Assembly: GCA_900637705.1 (NCBI GenBank)
Contig: LR134390.1
Span: 2,232,001-2,296,000 of the forward strand
Direction of reading: 5' to 3'
From: Fusobacterium varium
GTDB taxonomy: Bacteria > Fusobacteriota > Fusobacteriia > Fusobacteriales > Fusobacteriaceae
Length of the DNA: 64,000 nucleotides
A model generated the notes under the pieces. The model did no database searches and was not told where the DNA came from. It saw nothing but the letters and a program-made list of their open reading frames with translations. The position numbers and the translations under genes are program-made. Positions 1 to 7,629 of this stretch are shown in pieces. Every line of letters begins with the position of its first letter. The first letter of the stretch is position 1.

Positions 1-119
1 CTCTTAAATATTGATTTTAAACTTATTGAAATTATATTATTTCAAATATTTACCAAATTTTAATCTTAGTTGATTATTATTATAGTAACTAATATTTCTT
101 AATTTTATGAGGTGCTACT

Positions 120-1154
120 ATGAAGATACTAGTAATAAGATTTAAACAGATAGGAGATGCTGTTCTCTCTTCAGCTATTTGCAATACATTAAAGAAAACT
201 TTCCCTAATTCTGAAATAGATTATGTTCTATATGAACATATTTCTCCACTCTTCCAGAAACATAAATATATTGATAATATTATTTCAATTACCAAAGAGG
301 AGCAAAAAAATCCATTAAAATATATTAGTAAAGTATGGAAAGTTACAAGAAAAAAATATGATATCATTATTGATATTATGTCCACTCCCAAAAGTGAACT
401 TTTTTCACTTTTTTCTATGAATAGTAAGTATAGAATAGGAAGGGCTAAAAAATATAGAGGTTTAATTTATACAGATAAAGTAAATGAACCTAAATATGCT
501 GAAGATAAAGTTGATAAATTTTTGAAATTGCTGGATCCATTAAAAAAAGAATATAATTTAATTTATGATAACAACTATACTCTTTCTATCACAAATGAAG
601 AAAAAAAAATTATGAAAAAAAGAATGGAAGAAGCTGGAATAGATTTTTCAAGACCTATGTTTGTATGTGCTGTAAATTCAAGAAGACCTGAAAAAGTTTA
701 TGATGTAAATAAAATGATCCTTGTTATAGAACATCTTATAGAAAAACTAAATACACAAATTATATTTTATTATTCCCCTAATGAAAAAGAATTTGTAAAA
801 ACTGTTCATAAAAAATTAAATAATAATATTAATGTTTTTTCAAATATAAAAACTGATTCTATTAGAGAATTAGCTACCCTTCTAAGTAATTGTGATATGT
901 TTTTTGGTAATGAAGGAGGTCCTAGACATATTGCCCAAAGTCTAGATATTCCAAGTTTTGCTATTTTCAGTCCAAGTGCTTCTAAAAAAGAATGGCTTTC
1001 TAATGCCTGTGAAAGGCATCAGGGAGTTGAACCACAAGATATGCCTCTATATAGTCATTCTCTTTCAAGGGAAGAAAAATATGCTCTTATAACACCAGAA
1101 TATATTATTGCTAAAATAGAAGAAATCTATAATAATTTTGTAAAAAGAGGCTAG
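120..1154 (+). CDS. Glycosyltransferase family 9 (ADP-heptose:LPS heptosyltransferase type)
   Basis: The 344-residue protein opens with the family-9 signature (ILVIRFKQIGDAVLSSAI, a phosphosugar-binding loop). Near residues 260-280 it has a GNEGGPRHIAQSLDIP stretch, which is the conserved glycine/histidine region of heptosyltransferases such as WaaC and WaaF. It probably moves a heptose from ADP-heptose onto lipopolysaccharide core on the cytoplasmic face of the inner membrane. There is no signal peptide, as expected. A GAGGTG Shine-Dalgarno site lies about 5 bases before the ATG. It is the only gene in this part on the plus strand and ends at a shared bidirectional terminator. The exact sugar and acceptor cannot be read from sequence. 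Confidence 0.85.
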   Translation: MKILVIRFKQIGDAVLSSAICNTLKKTFPNSEIDYVLYEHISPLFQKHKYIDNIISITKEEQKNPLKYISKVWKVTRKKYDIIIDIMSTPKSELFSLFSMNSKYRIGRAKKYRGLIYTDKVNEPKYAEDKVDKFLKLLDPLKKEYNLIYDNNYTLSITNEEKKIMKKRMEEAGIDFSRPMFVCAVNSRRPEKVYDVNKMILVIEHLIEKLNTQIIFYYSPNEKEFVKTVHKKLNNNINVFSNIKTDSIRELATLLSNCDMFFGNEGGPRHIAQSLDIPSFAIFSPSASKKEWLSNACERHQGVEPQDMPLYSHSLSREEKYALITPEYIIAKIEEIYNNFVKRG

Positions 1155-1192
1155 TGCATTTATAATATCTCAAAACAAAAATGCTGAAAAGA

Positions 1193-1248
1193 AAAAGGAG
1201 TTGCTCAAAGAACTGATTAAAATCATCAATTTGCAACAACCCCTTTTA
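1193..1248. terminator. Bidirectional terminator, copy 1 of a repeated hairpin
   Basis: An imperfect long hairpin (AAAAGGAGTTGC arm against GCAACAACCCCTTTT, inner TGAT/ATCA stem) lies between the convergent glycosyltransferase and nhaC genes, with A-rich and T-rich flanks on both sides. A closely similar element follows thrS at 49419-49485. Confidence 0.7.
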
Positions 1249-1252
1249 TTTA

Positions 1253-2644
1253 TTATTTATTTTCTTTTTTTATTTTTTCAATTGTAAATCCTGTAAATCC
1301 ATATATCACAGATAAAACAGGAGAGATAAGATTAAAGAAACAGTATGGTACATATACCCATGGACCTACTCCCAATGCTCCCATCATGAAAGCTCCACAT
1401 GTATTCCAAGGAACAAGAGGCGATGTCATTGTTCCAGAGTCTTCTAAAGCTCTGGAAAGATTTTTTGCAGCTAATCCTCGCTCCTCATAACTTTCTTTAA
1501 ACATTCTTCCAGGTATAACTATTGAAAGATATTGATCTCCAGCTACTAAATTAACAAATATAGGTGTAAGTATAGTTGAAAGAATCAGTTTCCCATTGGT
1601 ATTGGCAAACTTTAGTATTTCCTGTGCTATTCTTCCAAGCATTCCAGATTTTTCCATTATTCCACCAAATGTCATAGCACAAAGTACAAGAGAAACTGTC
1701 CACATCATTGAATCCAGTCCTCCTCTTGTAAGAAGCTCATCTACCATAGGCATTCCTGTATGTCCTACATAGCCATAATGAAGTGAATAAAGTGCTTCTT
1801 TCAAACTAGAACCCTGAACAACCATTGCTGTAACAGCTCCTATCAATGAACCTACAAAGAGCCCTGGAATAGCAGGTACTTTCATTATAACCATTCCAAT
1901 AACAAATATAGGTATCAATAGAAGTAATGGATTTATTTTAAATGACCCTGTAAGAGCATTTAAAATCTCATTTATCTGAGCTGTATCTACTTCTCCACCA
2001 GCTGTTTTTTTCAATCCAATTACTACAAATCCAACAAGAGTTAAAGCATATGATGGTACTGTTGTATAAAGCATATGCTTTATATGCTCAAACAAATTAG
2101 AGCCTGCCATTGCTGGTGCCAAAGTCGTTGTATCAGACATAGGTGAAAGTTTATCTCCAAAATATGCTCCTGAAATAATAGCTCCTGCTATTATAGGTCT
2201 GGGAAGTCCTAGTCCCTCTCCTATACCTACCAATGCTATTCCCACTGTAGAAGCTGTACTCCATGAGCTACCTGTGGATATAGACACTATAGAACATATT
2301 ATTACAGTTACTGGTAAAAATACTGAAGGCTCTATTATTTTCAATCCATAATATATCATTGTTGGAACTACTCCAGATAATATCCAGCTTCCTATTACCA
2401 TTCCTATTATTATTAAAATCAGTATAGCTCTCATAGACATTTTTATAGTGTCTACTACACCATCTTCCAATTCATTCCAAGTTGCACAGCCAGATATTTT
2501 TGCTATCAACGCAGCAAAAATCGCTGAAATAAAGATTGGAATATGCACATCAAGTTTAGCTACTTGAACAGCGTAATAAAGTGTTACTACCAAAAATACA
2601 ACTGGCAGCAGTGCATAATAAAGTGATACCTGTTTCTTTTTCAT
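1253..2644 (-). CDS. nhaC: NhaC family Na+/H+ antiporter
   Basis: This 463-residue integral membrane protein has about a dozen hydrophobic segments. It carries family landmarks including STGSSWSTASTVGIALVGIG (about residues 121-140) and GAYFGDKLSPMSDTTTLAPA (about 160-180), the polar membrane motifs of NhaC-type antiporters. It would exchange cytoplasmic Na+ for H+ or, as in some relatives, an organic acid pair. It is a monocistronic gene with its own sigma-70-type promoter at 2691-2719. Ion specificity is inferred from the family only; malate/lactate antiporters of the same superfamily are the main alternative. Confidence 0.85.
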   Translation of the reverse strand: MKKKQVSLYYALLPVVFLVVTLYYAVQVAKLDVHIPIFISAIFAALIAKISGCATWNELEDGVVDTIKMSMRAILILIIIGMVIGSWILSGVVPTMIYYGLKIIEPSVFLPVTVIICSIVSISTGSSWSTASTVGIALVGIGEGLGLPRPIIAGAIISGAYFGDKLSPMSDTTTLAPAMAGSNLFEHIKHMLYTTVPSYALTLVGFVVIGLKKTAGGEVDTAQINEILNALTGSFKINPLLLLIPIFVIGMVIMKVPAIPGLFVGSLIGAVTAMVVQGSSLKEALYSLHYGYVGHTGMPMVDELLTRGGLDSMMWTVSLVLCAMTFGGIMEKSGMLGRIAQEILKFANTNGKLILSTILTPIFVNLVAGDQYLSIVIPGRMFKESYEERGLAAKNLSRALEDSGTMTSPLVPWNTCGAFMMGALGVGPWVYVPYCFFNLISPVLSVIYGFTGFTIEKIKKENK

Positions 2645-2690
2645 TTCTCTCCTATCATCTCCCTCTTAATATTGATTTATTTGCAAATTT

Positions 2691-2719
2691 AATATACTTT
2701 ATGTTGAGCTAAAAGTCAA
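2691..2719 (-). promoter_or_regulatory. Promoter of nhaC
   Basis: On the minus strand TTGACT (2714-2719) and TATATT (2691-2696) are separated by 17 bases, about 45 bases upstream of the nhaC start. Confidence 0.65.
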
Positions 2720-2727
2720 TATAATTC

Positions 2728-3189
2728 TCAAATTATTTCTTTTACCTCTTCTTCTGTATTTTTCTTGATTTTTTCAATTGCTTTTCCATCATGATTATCT
2801 TCTATATAAGTATCCTTTAGATTTTCCATCAACTCATCATATTTTTCATCAGTAAGCTTTAAATCTTTGACAATACATTCCAAAGAATACTTCTTAGAAT
2901 AATTAAATTCTGTAGCATAAAAATCTGCACTTATATCAGTTTCAGTATTATTTATTATAATTTGAAAATCTGATTCTTCCTTATTCTTACAGCTAAAAAG
3001 ATACTTTAATGAACCGAATCTATATCTTTCTATTTCGTATCTGATCCATTCTATATCCCCAGCGTATCTGTAATAGATTCTTATTTCGTCCTTATTCTCT
3101 TCTTTTTCTTTCTTTCCAGAAAATTTAAAAATTGTTAGTAGCCCTATAACAATAACGGCTCCTATTACTCCAAGTGTTAAGTTGTCCAT
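2728..3189 (-). CDS. Small membrane-anchored protein of unknown function
   Basis: The 153-residue protein has one N-terminal transmembrane segment (about residues 5-22, LGVIGAVIVIGLLTIFKF). A lysine/glutamate-rich linker and a soluble, charged domain of about 110 residues follow. I do not recognise a family. The mix of acidic and basic residues and the lack of a cleavage motif suggest an inner-membrane anchor with the soluble part in the cytoplasm or periplasm. A GGAG Shine-Dalgarno site precedes the ATG and the gene has its own promoter at 3225-3252. It is not obviously linked to nhaC downstream, which has a separate promoter. Confidence 0.7.
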   Translation of the reverse strand: MDNLTLGVIGAVIVIGLLTIFKFSGKKEKEENKDEIRIYYRYAGDIEWIRYEIERYRFGSLKYLFSCKNKEESDFQIIINNTETDISADFYATEFNYSKKYSLECIVKDLKLTDEKYDELMENLKDTYIEDNHDGKAIEKIKKNTEEEVKEII

Positions 3190-3224
3190 ATCAATCTCCT
3201 TTATTGTTAATTATACAATGAGTT

Positions 3225-3252
3225 ATTATAGCATTCTCACATGATTTTTCAA
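3225..3252 (-). promoter_or_regulatory. Promoter of the 153-residue membrane protein gene
   Basis: TTGAAA (3247-3252) and an extended TGC-TATAAT -10 (3225-3230) are separated by 16 bases on the minus strand. Confidence 0.6.
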
Positions 3253-3311
3253 GTAAAAATATTCTTTTCCTTTTATTAATTATCTTTATTTCATCTTAAA
3301 AAAATTAAAAT

Positions 3312-3350
3312 AAAAAAACAGACCTGAACAAAAACTTTTATTCAAGTCTG
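3312..3350 (-). terminator. Terminator of the feo operon
   Basis: On the minus strand CAGACTTGAA pairs with TTCAGGTCTG (10 bp, one G-T) across a 12-base loop. A run of seven T follows. It lies just after the small Cys-rich gene. Confidence 0.8.
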
Positions 3351-3365
3351 CCTATATTTTAGAAT

Positions 3366-3542
3366 TTATTTATGTTCATGACTATGTTCATGCCCACTGC
3401 ATTTTCCTTTTGTTCCACAACCTTTACAACTACCACTGCCACAACCACAGCTACTTTCTTCCCCTTTTAGCATTCTATATACACTTCTCAGAGAATAAAA
3501 AGCTATTACTGCTACTATTATTATTAATATAATTGTTTTCAT
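3366..3542 (-). CDS. FeoB-associated Cys-rich small membrane protein
   Basis: This 58-residue protein has one N-terminal transmembrane helix (about residues 2-18). A short basic stretch follows, then a Cys/His tail: SSCGCGSGSC, GCG, KCSGHEHSHEH. Small proteins of this build directly after feoB are known as FeoB-associated Cys-rich membrane proteins (PF12669-type). They are thought to assist or regulate ferrous iron uptake, possibly by binding metal. It sits about 50 bases after feoB on the same strand and before the operon terminator. The Cys/His cluster is visible; the role in iron transport is inferred from context. Confidence 0.8.
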   Translation of the reverse strand: MKTIILIIIVAVIAFYSLRSVYRMLKGEESSCGCGSGSCKGCGTKGKCSGHEHSHEHK

Positions 3543-3594
3543 TTATTTTCATCTCCTTCTTCTTGAAAATAAATCTTTCCCAAAGGAACTGAAT

Positions 3595-5790
3595 TTAGAA
3601 GAATAATCTTCCTACTTGGAATATCAATACTGAAACTACATATGGTACTACAAGCATTATTGATACTACAAAGCCTAAATATTTCCACCCAAACTCTTGT
3701 TTTATAGCTGCTAAAGTTGCCACACATGGTACTACAAGAAGTATAAATACCATAAACGAATATGCTCTCAATGGAGCTAAATTGTCATCTGGCCATAGGT
3801 TTGCTGTTGCTTGAACAATTCCTCTTCCTTCTTCTTCTATTTCCTCTTCATCAGGAGTTACAAAAAGTCCTTCTAGGTCAAAGCTAAGCATTCCAACTAC
3901 TGAATCCTTTACTGCTGTTCCTAATCCTTTTATTTGCTCAATAGTATCTTCTGCAAATGTTGTTGCCTCTTCTCCATCTTCAGATTCTCCACTATCTTCC
4001 AATGGAAGCACCTGTGCCATAAATCCTACTACTATTTCCTTAGCTGCAATACTAGGTGGAATAGCTGCTACAGTTTCCCATCTATCTCCAAAACCAGTTG
4101 GTCTCATTATTGGAGCAAATGCATGTCCAAATTTAGCTATATATGACACACTTGCATCTCCTTTTCCTGGAAAATATGTAAGTGTCCATAAAATTATTAA
4201 AATTCCCATAATTATAGTTGTTGCTCTTTTTAAATATTCAGATACTCTCATCCAAGTTGAATTCAAAATAACTTTTAAGCTTGGAACTCTATATGGAGGA
4301 AGCTCTATCAATAGTGCCTTATTATCAGTTTTAAATCCTTTTACATTCTTAAGAGCAAGTCCAACAAGAATAGCTACAACTATACCTAAAACATATAAAG
4401 ACATAACTATTATTCCTGCTTTAGCTCCAAAGAAAGCAGCTGTAAACAATCCATATACTGGAAGTCTTGCTCCACATGACATAAATGGTGCCATTGCTGC
4501 TGTCATTTTTCTTGAGCTCTCATCTTCCAGTGTTCTTGTTGCATAGATAGCTGGAACAGAACATCCAAATCCTACTACCATAGGAACAAATGCCTTACCA
4601 TTCAATCCTAATTTTCTCATTATTTTATCCATCAAGAAAGCCACCCTTGACATATATCCACTTTCTTCCAATATTGCAAGGAAGAAATAAAGAAATACCA
4701 TAACAGGAACGAATACTAGAACTCCTCCTACTCCTCCTATTATTCCATCTACTATAAGCGAATTCAGCCAGTCTGGTGTTCCATCTACAAGAACTCTTAC
4801 ATATTTTCCTATATACCCATTTATAAATCCATCTACCCAGTCTATGAATGGAGCACTACCATTAAATACAAATCCCATTACTCCTGCCATTATTAATAAA
4901 AATAAAGGTAGTCCAAAAACCTTATTTAATAGTATTTTATCCACTTTATCTGTAAAATCAAGTCTTGACTTTATAGAAGTAGTAAAAGTACGAGCAAGTA
5001 TACCATTTACTGCCCCATATCTTCCTTCTGCTAAAATAGTTTCACTATCATTATCATATTTTTCTTCCATCTTAGCTATCTCTTCTTCAAAAATGCCATT
5101 TAAGTCAATATTATATTTATTTTTTAATTTTTCTATTAAGTGGCTATCTCTTTCTATTAACTTTATAGCAAGATATTCACTTGGATATTCTTTAAGTATA
5201 TTTTTAAAATTTTTATCTGAAATTATTTTTTTCTCTAAATTTCTTATTACACCTGTTATTGAATCATCAAATGGAAGTGAATATTTTTTTGCCTTTTCTT
5301 TTTTAGCTGCTAGCTCTATTATTGAATCCAGTAATTCTTCAATTCCTGTTCCTTTTAAAGCTGAAACTGGAATAGCCTTTAATTCTATTAACTCCTGAAA
5401 TTCTTCTAAATTTAGTTTATAGTTCAATTTAGTAAACTCATCATAAAAATTTAAAGCCATAATAGTTGGTTTTTCTAATTCTTTTAAAAGATAAGTTAAA
5501 TAAAGATTTCTCTCTAAGTTAGTAGAGTCAATTACATTAACAACTACATCTGGACTTTCATCAAGAATAAAATCTCTTGTTATTTTTTCTTCCAAAGTAT
5601 ATGGACTCAAGCTATAAACTCCTGGGAGGTCAACGAGTTTTATTTCCTCTCCCTTGTAATTAAATATTGCTTCTTTTTTTTCTACTGTTACTCCAGGCCA
5701 GTTTCCTACTTTAAGTTTTGAACCTGCTATTGCATTGATAAGTGCTGATTTTCCTACATTTGGATTCCCTGTAAAAGCTAACTTTATCAT
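3595..5790 (-). CDS. feoB: Ferrous iron transporter FeoB
   Basis: This 731-residue protein has an N-terminal G domain: P-loop GNPNVGKS at residues 8-15, DLPG near 54 and an NxxD base-recognition motif (NFYD). A helical linker and a long C-terminal membrane domain with two Gate regions follow, including GCSVPAI and SCGARLPVY, which carry conserved cysteines. It imports Fe2+ across the inner membrane under anaerobic, reducing conditions. An acidic, poorly conserved insert (about residues 585-640) sits inside the membrane half. feoA lies 8 bases upstream. Length is typical for the family (700-780). Confidence 0.96.
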   Translation of the reverse strand: MIKLAFTGNPNVGKSALINAIAGSKLKVGNWPGVTVEKKEAIFNYKGEEIKLVDLPGVYSLSPYTLEEKITRDFILDESPDVVVNVIDSTNLERNLYLTYLLKELEKPTIMALNFYDEFTKLNYKLNLEEFQELIELKAIPVSALKGTGIEELLDSIIELAAKKEKAKKYSLPFDDSITGVIRNLEKKIISDKNFKNILKEYPSEYLAIKLIERDSHLIEKLKNKYNIDLNGIFEEEIAKMEEKYDNDSETILAEGRYGAVNGILARTFTTSIKSRLDFTDKVDKILLNKVFGLPLFLLIMAGVMGFVFNGSAPFIDWVDGFINGYIGKYVRVLVDGTPDWLNSLIVDGIIGGVGGVLVFVPVMVFLYFFLAILEESGYMSRVAFLMDKIMRKLGLNGKAFVPMVVGFGCSVPAIYATRTLEDESSRKMTAAMAPFMSCGARLPVYGLFTAAFFGAKAGIIVMSLYVLGIVVAILVGLALKNVKGFKTDNKALLIELPPYRVPSLKVILNSTWMRVSEYLKRATTIIMGILIILWTLTYFPGKGDASVSYIAKFGHAFAPIMRPTGFGDRWETVAAIPPSIAAKEIVVGFMAQVLPLEDSGESEDGEEATTFAEDTIEQIKGLGTAVKDSVVGMLSFDLEGLFVTPDEEEIEEEGRGIVQATANLWPDDNLAPLRAYSFMVFILLVVPCVATLAAIKQEFGWKYLGFVVSIMLVVPYVVSVLIFQVGRLFF

Positions 5791-5797
5791 CTTCTAT

Positions 5798-6028
5798 CTA
5801 CCCCTCTATCTTTTCAACTTCAATATTTTTAGCATCTTCTTTTCTTATAGCTATACCTGTAGACTTTATTATATATTCCTGTGGATCTCCCAATGGAGCA
5901 TTTCTTTCTAGTTTTATTATTTCACCAGCAGTTATTCCCATATCAACTAATCTTTTTTTCAATTCTCCAATTTTTCCAATTTTTATAATTTTTGCTTTTT
6001 CTCCATTTTTTAAATCACACAATTTCAT
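5798..6028 (-). CDS. feoA: Ferrous iron transport protein FeoA
   Basis: The 76-residue SH3-like FeoA domain reads MKLCDLKNGEKAKIIKIG and then LKKRLVDMGITAGEIIKLER. Both halves are family hallmarks. I start it at the ATG at 6028, because GGAGGAAGAATT sits directly before it; the longer reading frame begins 17 codons upstream with no ribosome site and an odd hydrophobic leader. FeoA is a small cytoplasmic protein that helps FeoB. It is 8 bases upstream of feoB and is the second feoA-type gene in the operon. Confidence 0.93.
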   Translation of the reverse strand: MKLCDLKNGEKAKIIKIGKIGELKKRLVDMGITAGEIIKLERNAPLGDPQEYIIKSTGIAIRKEDAKNIEVEKIEG

Positions 6029-6099
6029 AATTCTTCCTCCATATATAATAATTAAAAATAGAAATCTTTTGTAAATCAAAGTATTTTTTCTAAATAATA

Positions 6100-6117
6100 G
6101 CAGCCTATATAGGCTGC
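6100..6117 (-). promoter_or_regulatory. Intercistronic palindromic hairpin between the two feoA genes
   Basis: GCAGCCTATATAGGCTGC is a perfect 18-base palindrome in the roughly 100-base gap between the two feoA genes. On the minus strand it is followed by TATTATTT. It could be a partial terminator or an mRNA-processing or stability element that sets the ratio between the first feoA and feoA-feoB. Confidence 0.5.
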
Positions 6118-6129
6118 ATGCTTATATTT

Positions 6130-6351
6130 CTATTTATTTTCTACAAATATTTTATTTGCTAATCCAAAATTAAGAGCATATTTACAGTTATTTATTTTTA
6201 CAATAATAGAATCTCTACCATCTCTTAAAACGCAGATTTTATTTCCTACACAAAACCCTTTTTCAAGTAGTCTTCCTTTACAACAGCCTACTCCTTTTAT
6301 ATCTTTTATGATTAATTCTTTATTAGGTTCAGCAAAAGCTAATGGTAACAT
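6130..6351 (-). CDS. Second FeoA-domain protein
   Basis: A 73-residue FeoA/SH3-like protein: residues 1-25 read MLPLAFAEPNKELIIKDIKG and so on, followed by a GRLLEKGFCVGNKICVL core equivalent to the FeoA strand-helix-strand. It has a CC pair (GVGCC) and further cysteines that the other FeoA lacks. I start it at 6351, since GGGAGGGG lies 5 bases upstream of that ATG; the upstream ATG at 6366 would consume the Shine-Dalgarno site. It is the first gene of the feo operon. Two feoA-type genes before feoB is a known arrangement in anaerobes. Confidence 0.88.
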   Translation of the reverse strand: MLPLAFAEPNKELIIKDIKGVGCCKGRLLEKGFCVGNKICVLRDGRDSIIVKINNCKYALNFGLANKIFVENK

Positions 6352-6394
6352 AACTACCCCTCCCAATGAAACAAAATCCTTCTATTCACATTTT

Positions 6395-6410
6395 ATATAA
6401 TACATTATAT
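6395..6410 (-). promoter_or_regulatory. Operator-like inverted repeat at the feo promoter
   Basis: ATATAAT-AC-ATTATAT is a perfect 7-2-7 inverted repeat that overlaps the -10 hexamer and start-site region of the feo promoter. The position suits an iron-responsive repressor of the Fur or DtxR class, but the sequence does not match the full Fur consensus, so the regulator is unknown. Confidence 0.5.
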
Positions 6411-6431
6411 CAAAAAAGAAAAATTTGTCAA
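6404..6431 (-). promoter_or_regulatory. Promoter of the feo operon
   Basis: A perfect TTGACA (6426-6431) and a perfect TATAAT (6404-6409) are separated by 16 bases on the minus strand. This is one of the strongest promoters in the window, which suggests it needs repression. Confidence 0.8.
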
Positions 6432-6480
6432 TAGCAAAGGTTTGATTATTAAAATATGTATTTTTTAAACTATTTCAATT

Positions 6481-6522
6481 AAAAAAGATCAGATTAAGAA
6501 CAAATCTTGTAGTTCTCAATCT
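6481..6522 (-). terminator. Terminator of the WYL regulator gene
   Basis: On the minus strand AGATTGAGAAC pairs with GTTCTTAATCT (one G-T or mismatch position) around a 10-base loop. GATC and six T follow. It separates this gene from the feo promoter. Confidence 0.7.
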
Positions 6523-6578
6523 AATCTATATATTAAAAACAATATTTTTCTCTTGAAATATATCTTTGATACATTTTT

Positions 6579-7421
6579 TTATTTATATAATTCCAAAACT
6601 TCCAGATATTCATTTTTTATTTCTTCTCTCAAACTTTTAGGTTCTAATATTTCTGCCTCTTTTGAGAATTGTCTGAAATATAGTTTAGCATTCTCATTAG
6701 CCACTTCAAAATAATATATATCTCCCTCTTTTTTTATAAGCTTAGGACGATAGTTGGTAAAACTTTTTAAAAGGCTGTCCCCTTCTTCTGTTAATCTCAC
6801 TTTTACAATATTACCATTTCCTAAAAATGGATCAAAATTTTTACGAACATTTTCTATATATTTTTTATCCTTACCTTTTATCTTTTCATCTAATATAGAA
6901 ATTATTTCCAACTCTTTTAATTTAAAATTAGCATAATTCTTTTTTTCTTCGTCATAACAAAAAAGGAAGTTTTCATCTCCTCTTTCTTCTCTTTTTATAA
7001 AATAAGGCTCTACATTAAATACTCTTTTTAAATACTTTATTTTTATTTTCTTTTTTTCTTTTATTCCTTCCAATATCATTTTAACTCTGTCTTCAAATAT
7101 AAATATTTCTCTTTGATATTTGAATTTAGAAGTATACAGTTCAAATAATTCTCTGAAATATTCAGCCTCTATATCTACTTCATTAGCTTTTAACACATCA
7201 TAATATATTTCTCTATTAGAAACATTCAAATCAAATTGAATTATTTTTTTTAACGGTCTTCCCTGTGTTTCTAAAAGTTTTTCAACATCCATTTTTCTAT
7301 TATATTTAAATCTTTCAAGGATATAATTGCAAAGTTTATTATTATTTATTCCAAATTCTTCAATATCATTTTTCATAAGACGCCAGATATCTTCTGGTAC
7401 TGTAACCCTGATTTTCTTCAT
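6579..7421 (-). CDS. WYL-domain transcriptional regulator with an RHH-like N-terminus
   Basis: This 280-residue protein begins with MKKIRVTVPEDIWRLMKNDI and a short helix pair, which resembles a ribbon-helix-helix DNA-binding segment. The middle and C-terminal parts fit a WYL ligand-sensing domain: KIKIKYLKR, VEPYFIKREERGDENFLFCYDEE, and a WCX-like end with VKVRLTEEGDSLLKSF and YFRQFSKEAEIL. WYL proteins usually bind nucleic acid or nucleotide ligands and act as repressors. It is transcribed alone, and its promoter carries an inverted repeat that suggests self-regulation. Targets are unknown; the neighbours are the feo operon and the Trp transporter operon. Confidence 0.75.
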   Translation of the reverse strand: MKKIRVTVPEDIWRLMKNDIEEFGINNNKLCNYILERFKYNRKMDVEKLLETQGRPLKKIIQFDLNVSNREIYYDVLKANEVDIEAEYFRELFELYTSKFKYQREIFIFEDRVKMILEGIKEKKKIKIKYLKRVFNVEPYFIKREERGDENFLFCYDEEKKNYANFKLKELEIISILDEKIKGKDKKYIENVRKNFDPFLGNGNIVKVRLTEEGDSLLKSFTNYRPKLIKKEGDIYYFEVANENAKLYFRQFSKEAEILEPKSLREEIKNEYLEVLELYK

Positions 7422-7443
7422 CTTCCTTTGCTCCCCTTTTTAG

Positions 7444-7462
7444 AATATCTTTAGATATTATA
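7444..7462 (-). promoter_or_regulatory. WYL regulator -10 element with an overlapping inverted repeat
   Basis: An extended -10 (TGG-TATAAT, hexamer at 7457-7462) overlaps AATATC-TTTA-GATATT, a perfect 6-4-6 inverted repeat at 7444-7459. The -35 is weak. The repeat would suit autoregulation. Confidence 0.5.
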
Positions 7463-7517
7463 CCACAAAGGCAGAAATATGAAAACCAGATAAAATTAAT
7501 TTTCCATAGCTCAAAAT

Positions 7518-7609
7518 AGGAGAAAGACCTATAGACAGAAATACAATCTTAGAATTTTACTCATTTTCAAATTTCTAAAACTTATTCTAAACCTTTTGGT
7601 CATTCTCCT
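7518..7609. repeat. Imperfect 12-base inverted repeat flanking 68 bases
   Basis: AGGAGAAAGACC (7518-7529) and GGTCATTCTCCT (7598-7609) are inverted copies with one mismatch, in the gap after the ABC transporter operon. It may be a long-stem terminator or a small structured RNA. No T run follows closely, so I leave its role open. Confidence 0.4.
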
Positions 7610-7629
7610 TTTATATGGAATTCTTTAAT

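Noticed and set aside
1..119. Partial gene at the left edge
   Set aside because: No open frame with coding character; only AT-rich sequence and the ribosome site of the first gene.
3539..3727. Open frame of 62 codons overlapping the end of feoB and the Cys-rich gene
   Set aside because: It runs in another frame through feoB coding sequence and has no ribosome site; the real small gene is at 3366-3542.
4844..5398. Long plus-strand frames opposite feoB and other minus-strand genes
   Set aside because: They mirror codon patterns of the real genes, have no ribosome sites and no recognisable domains.
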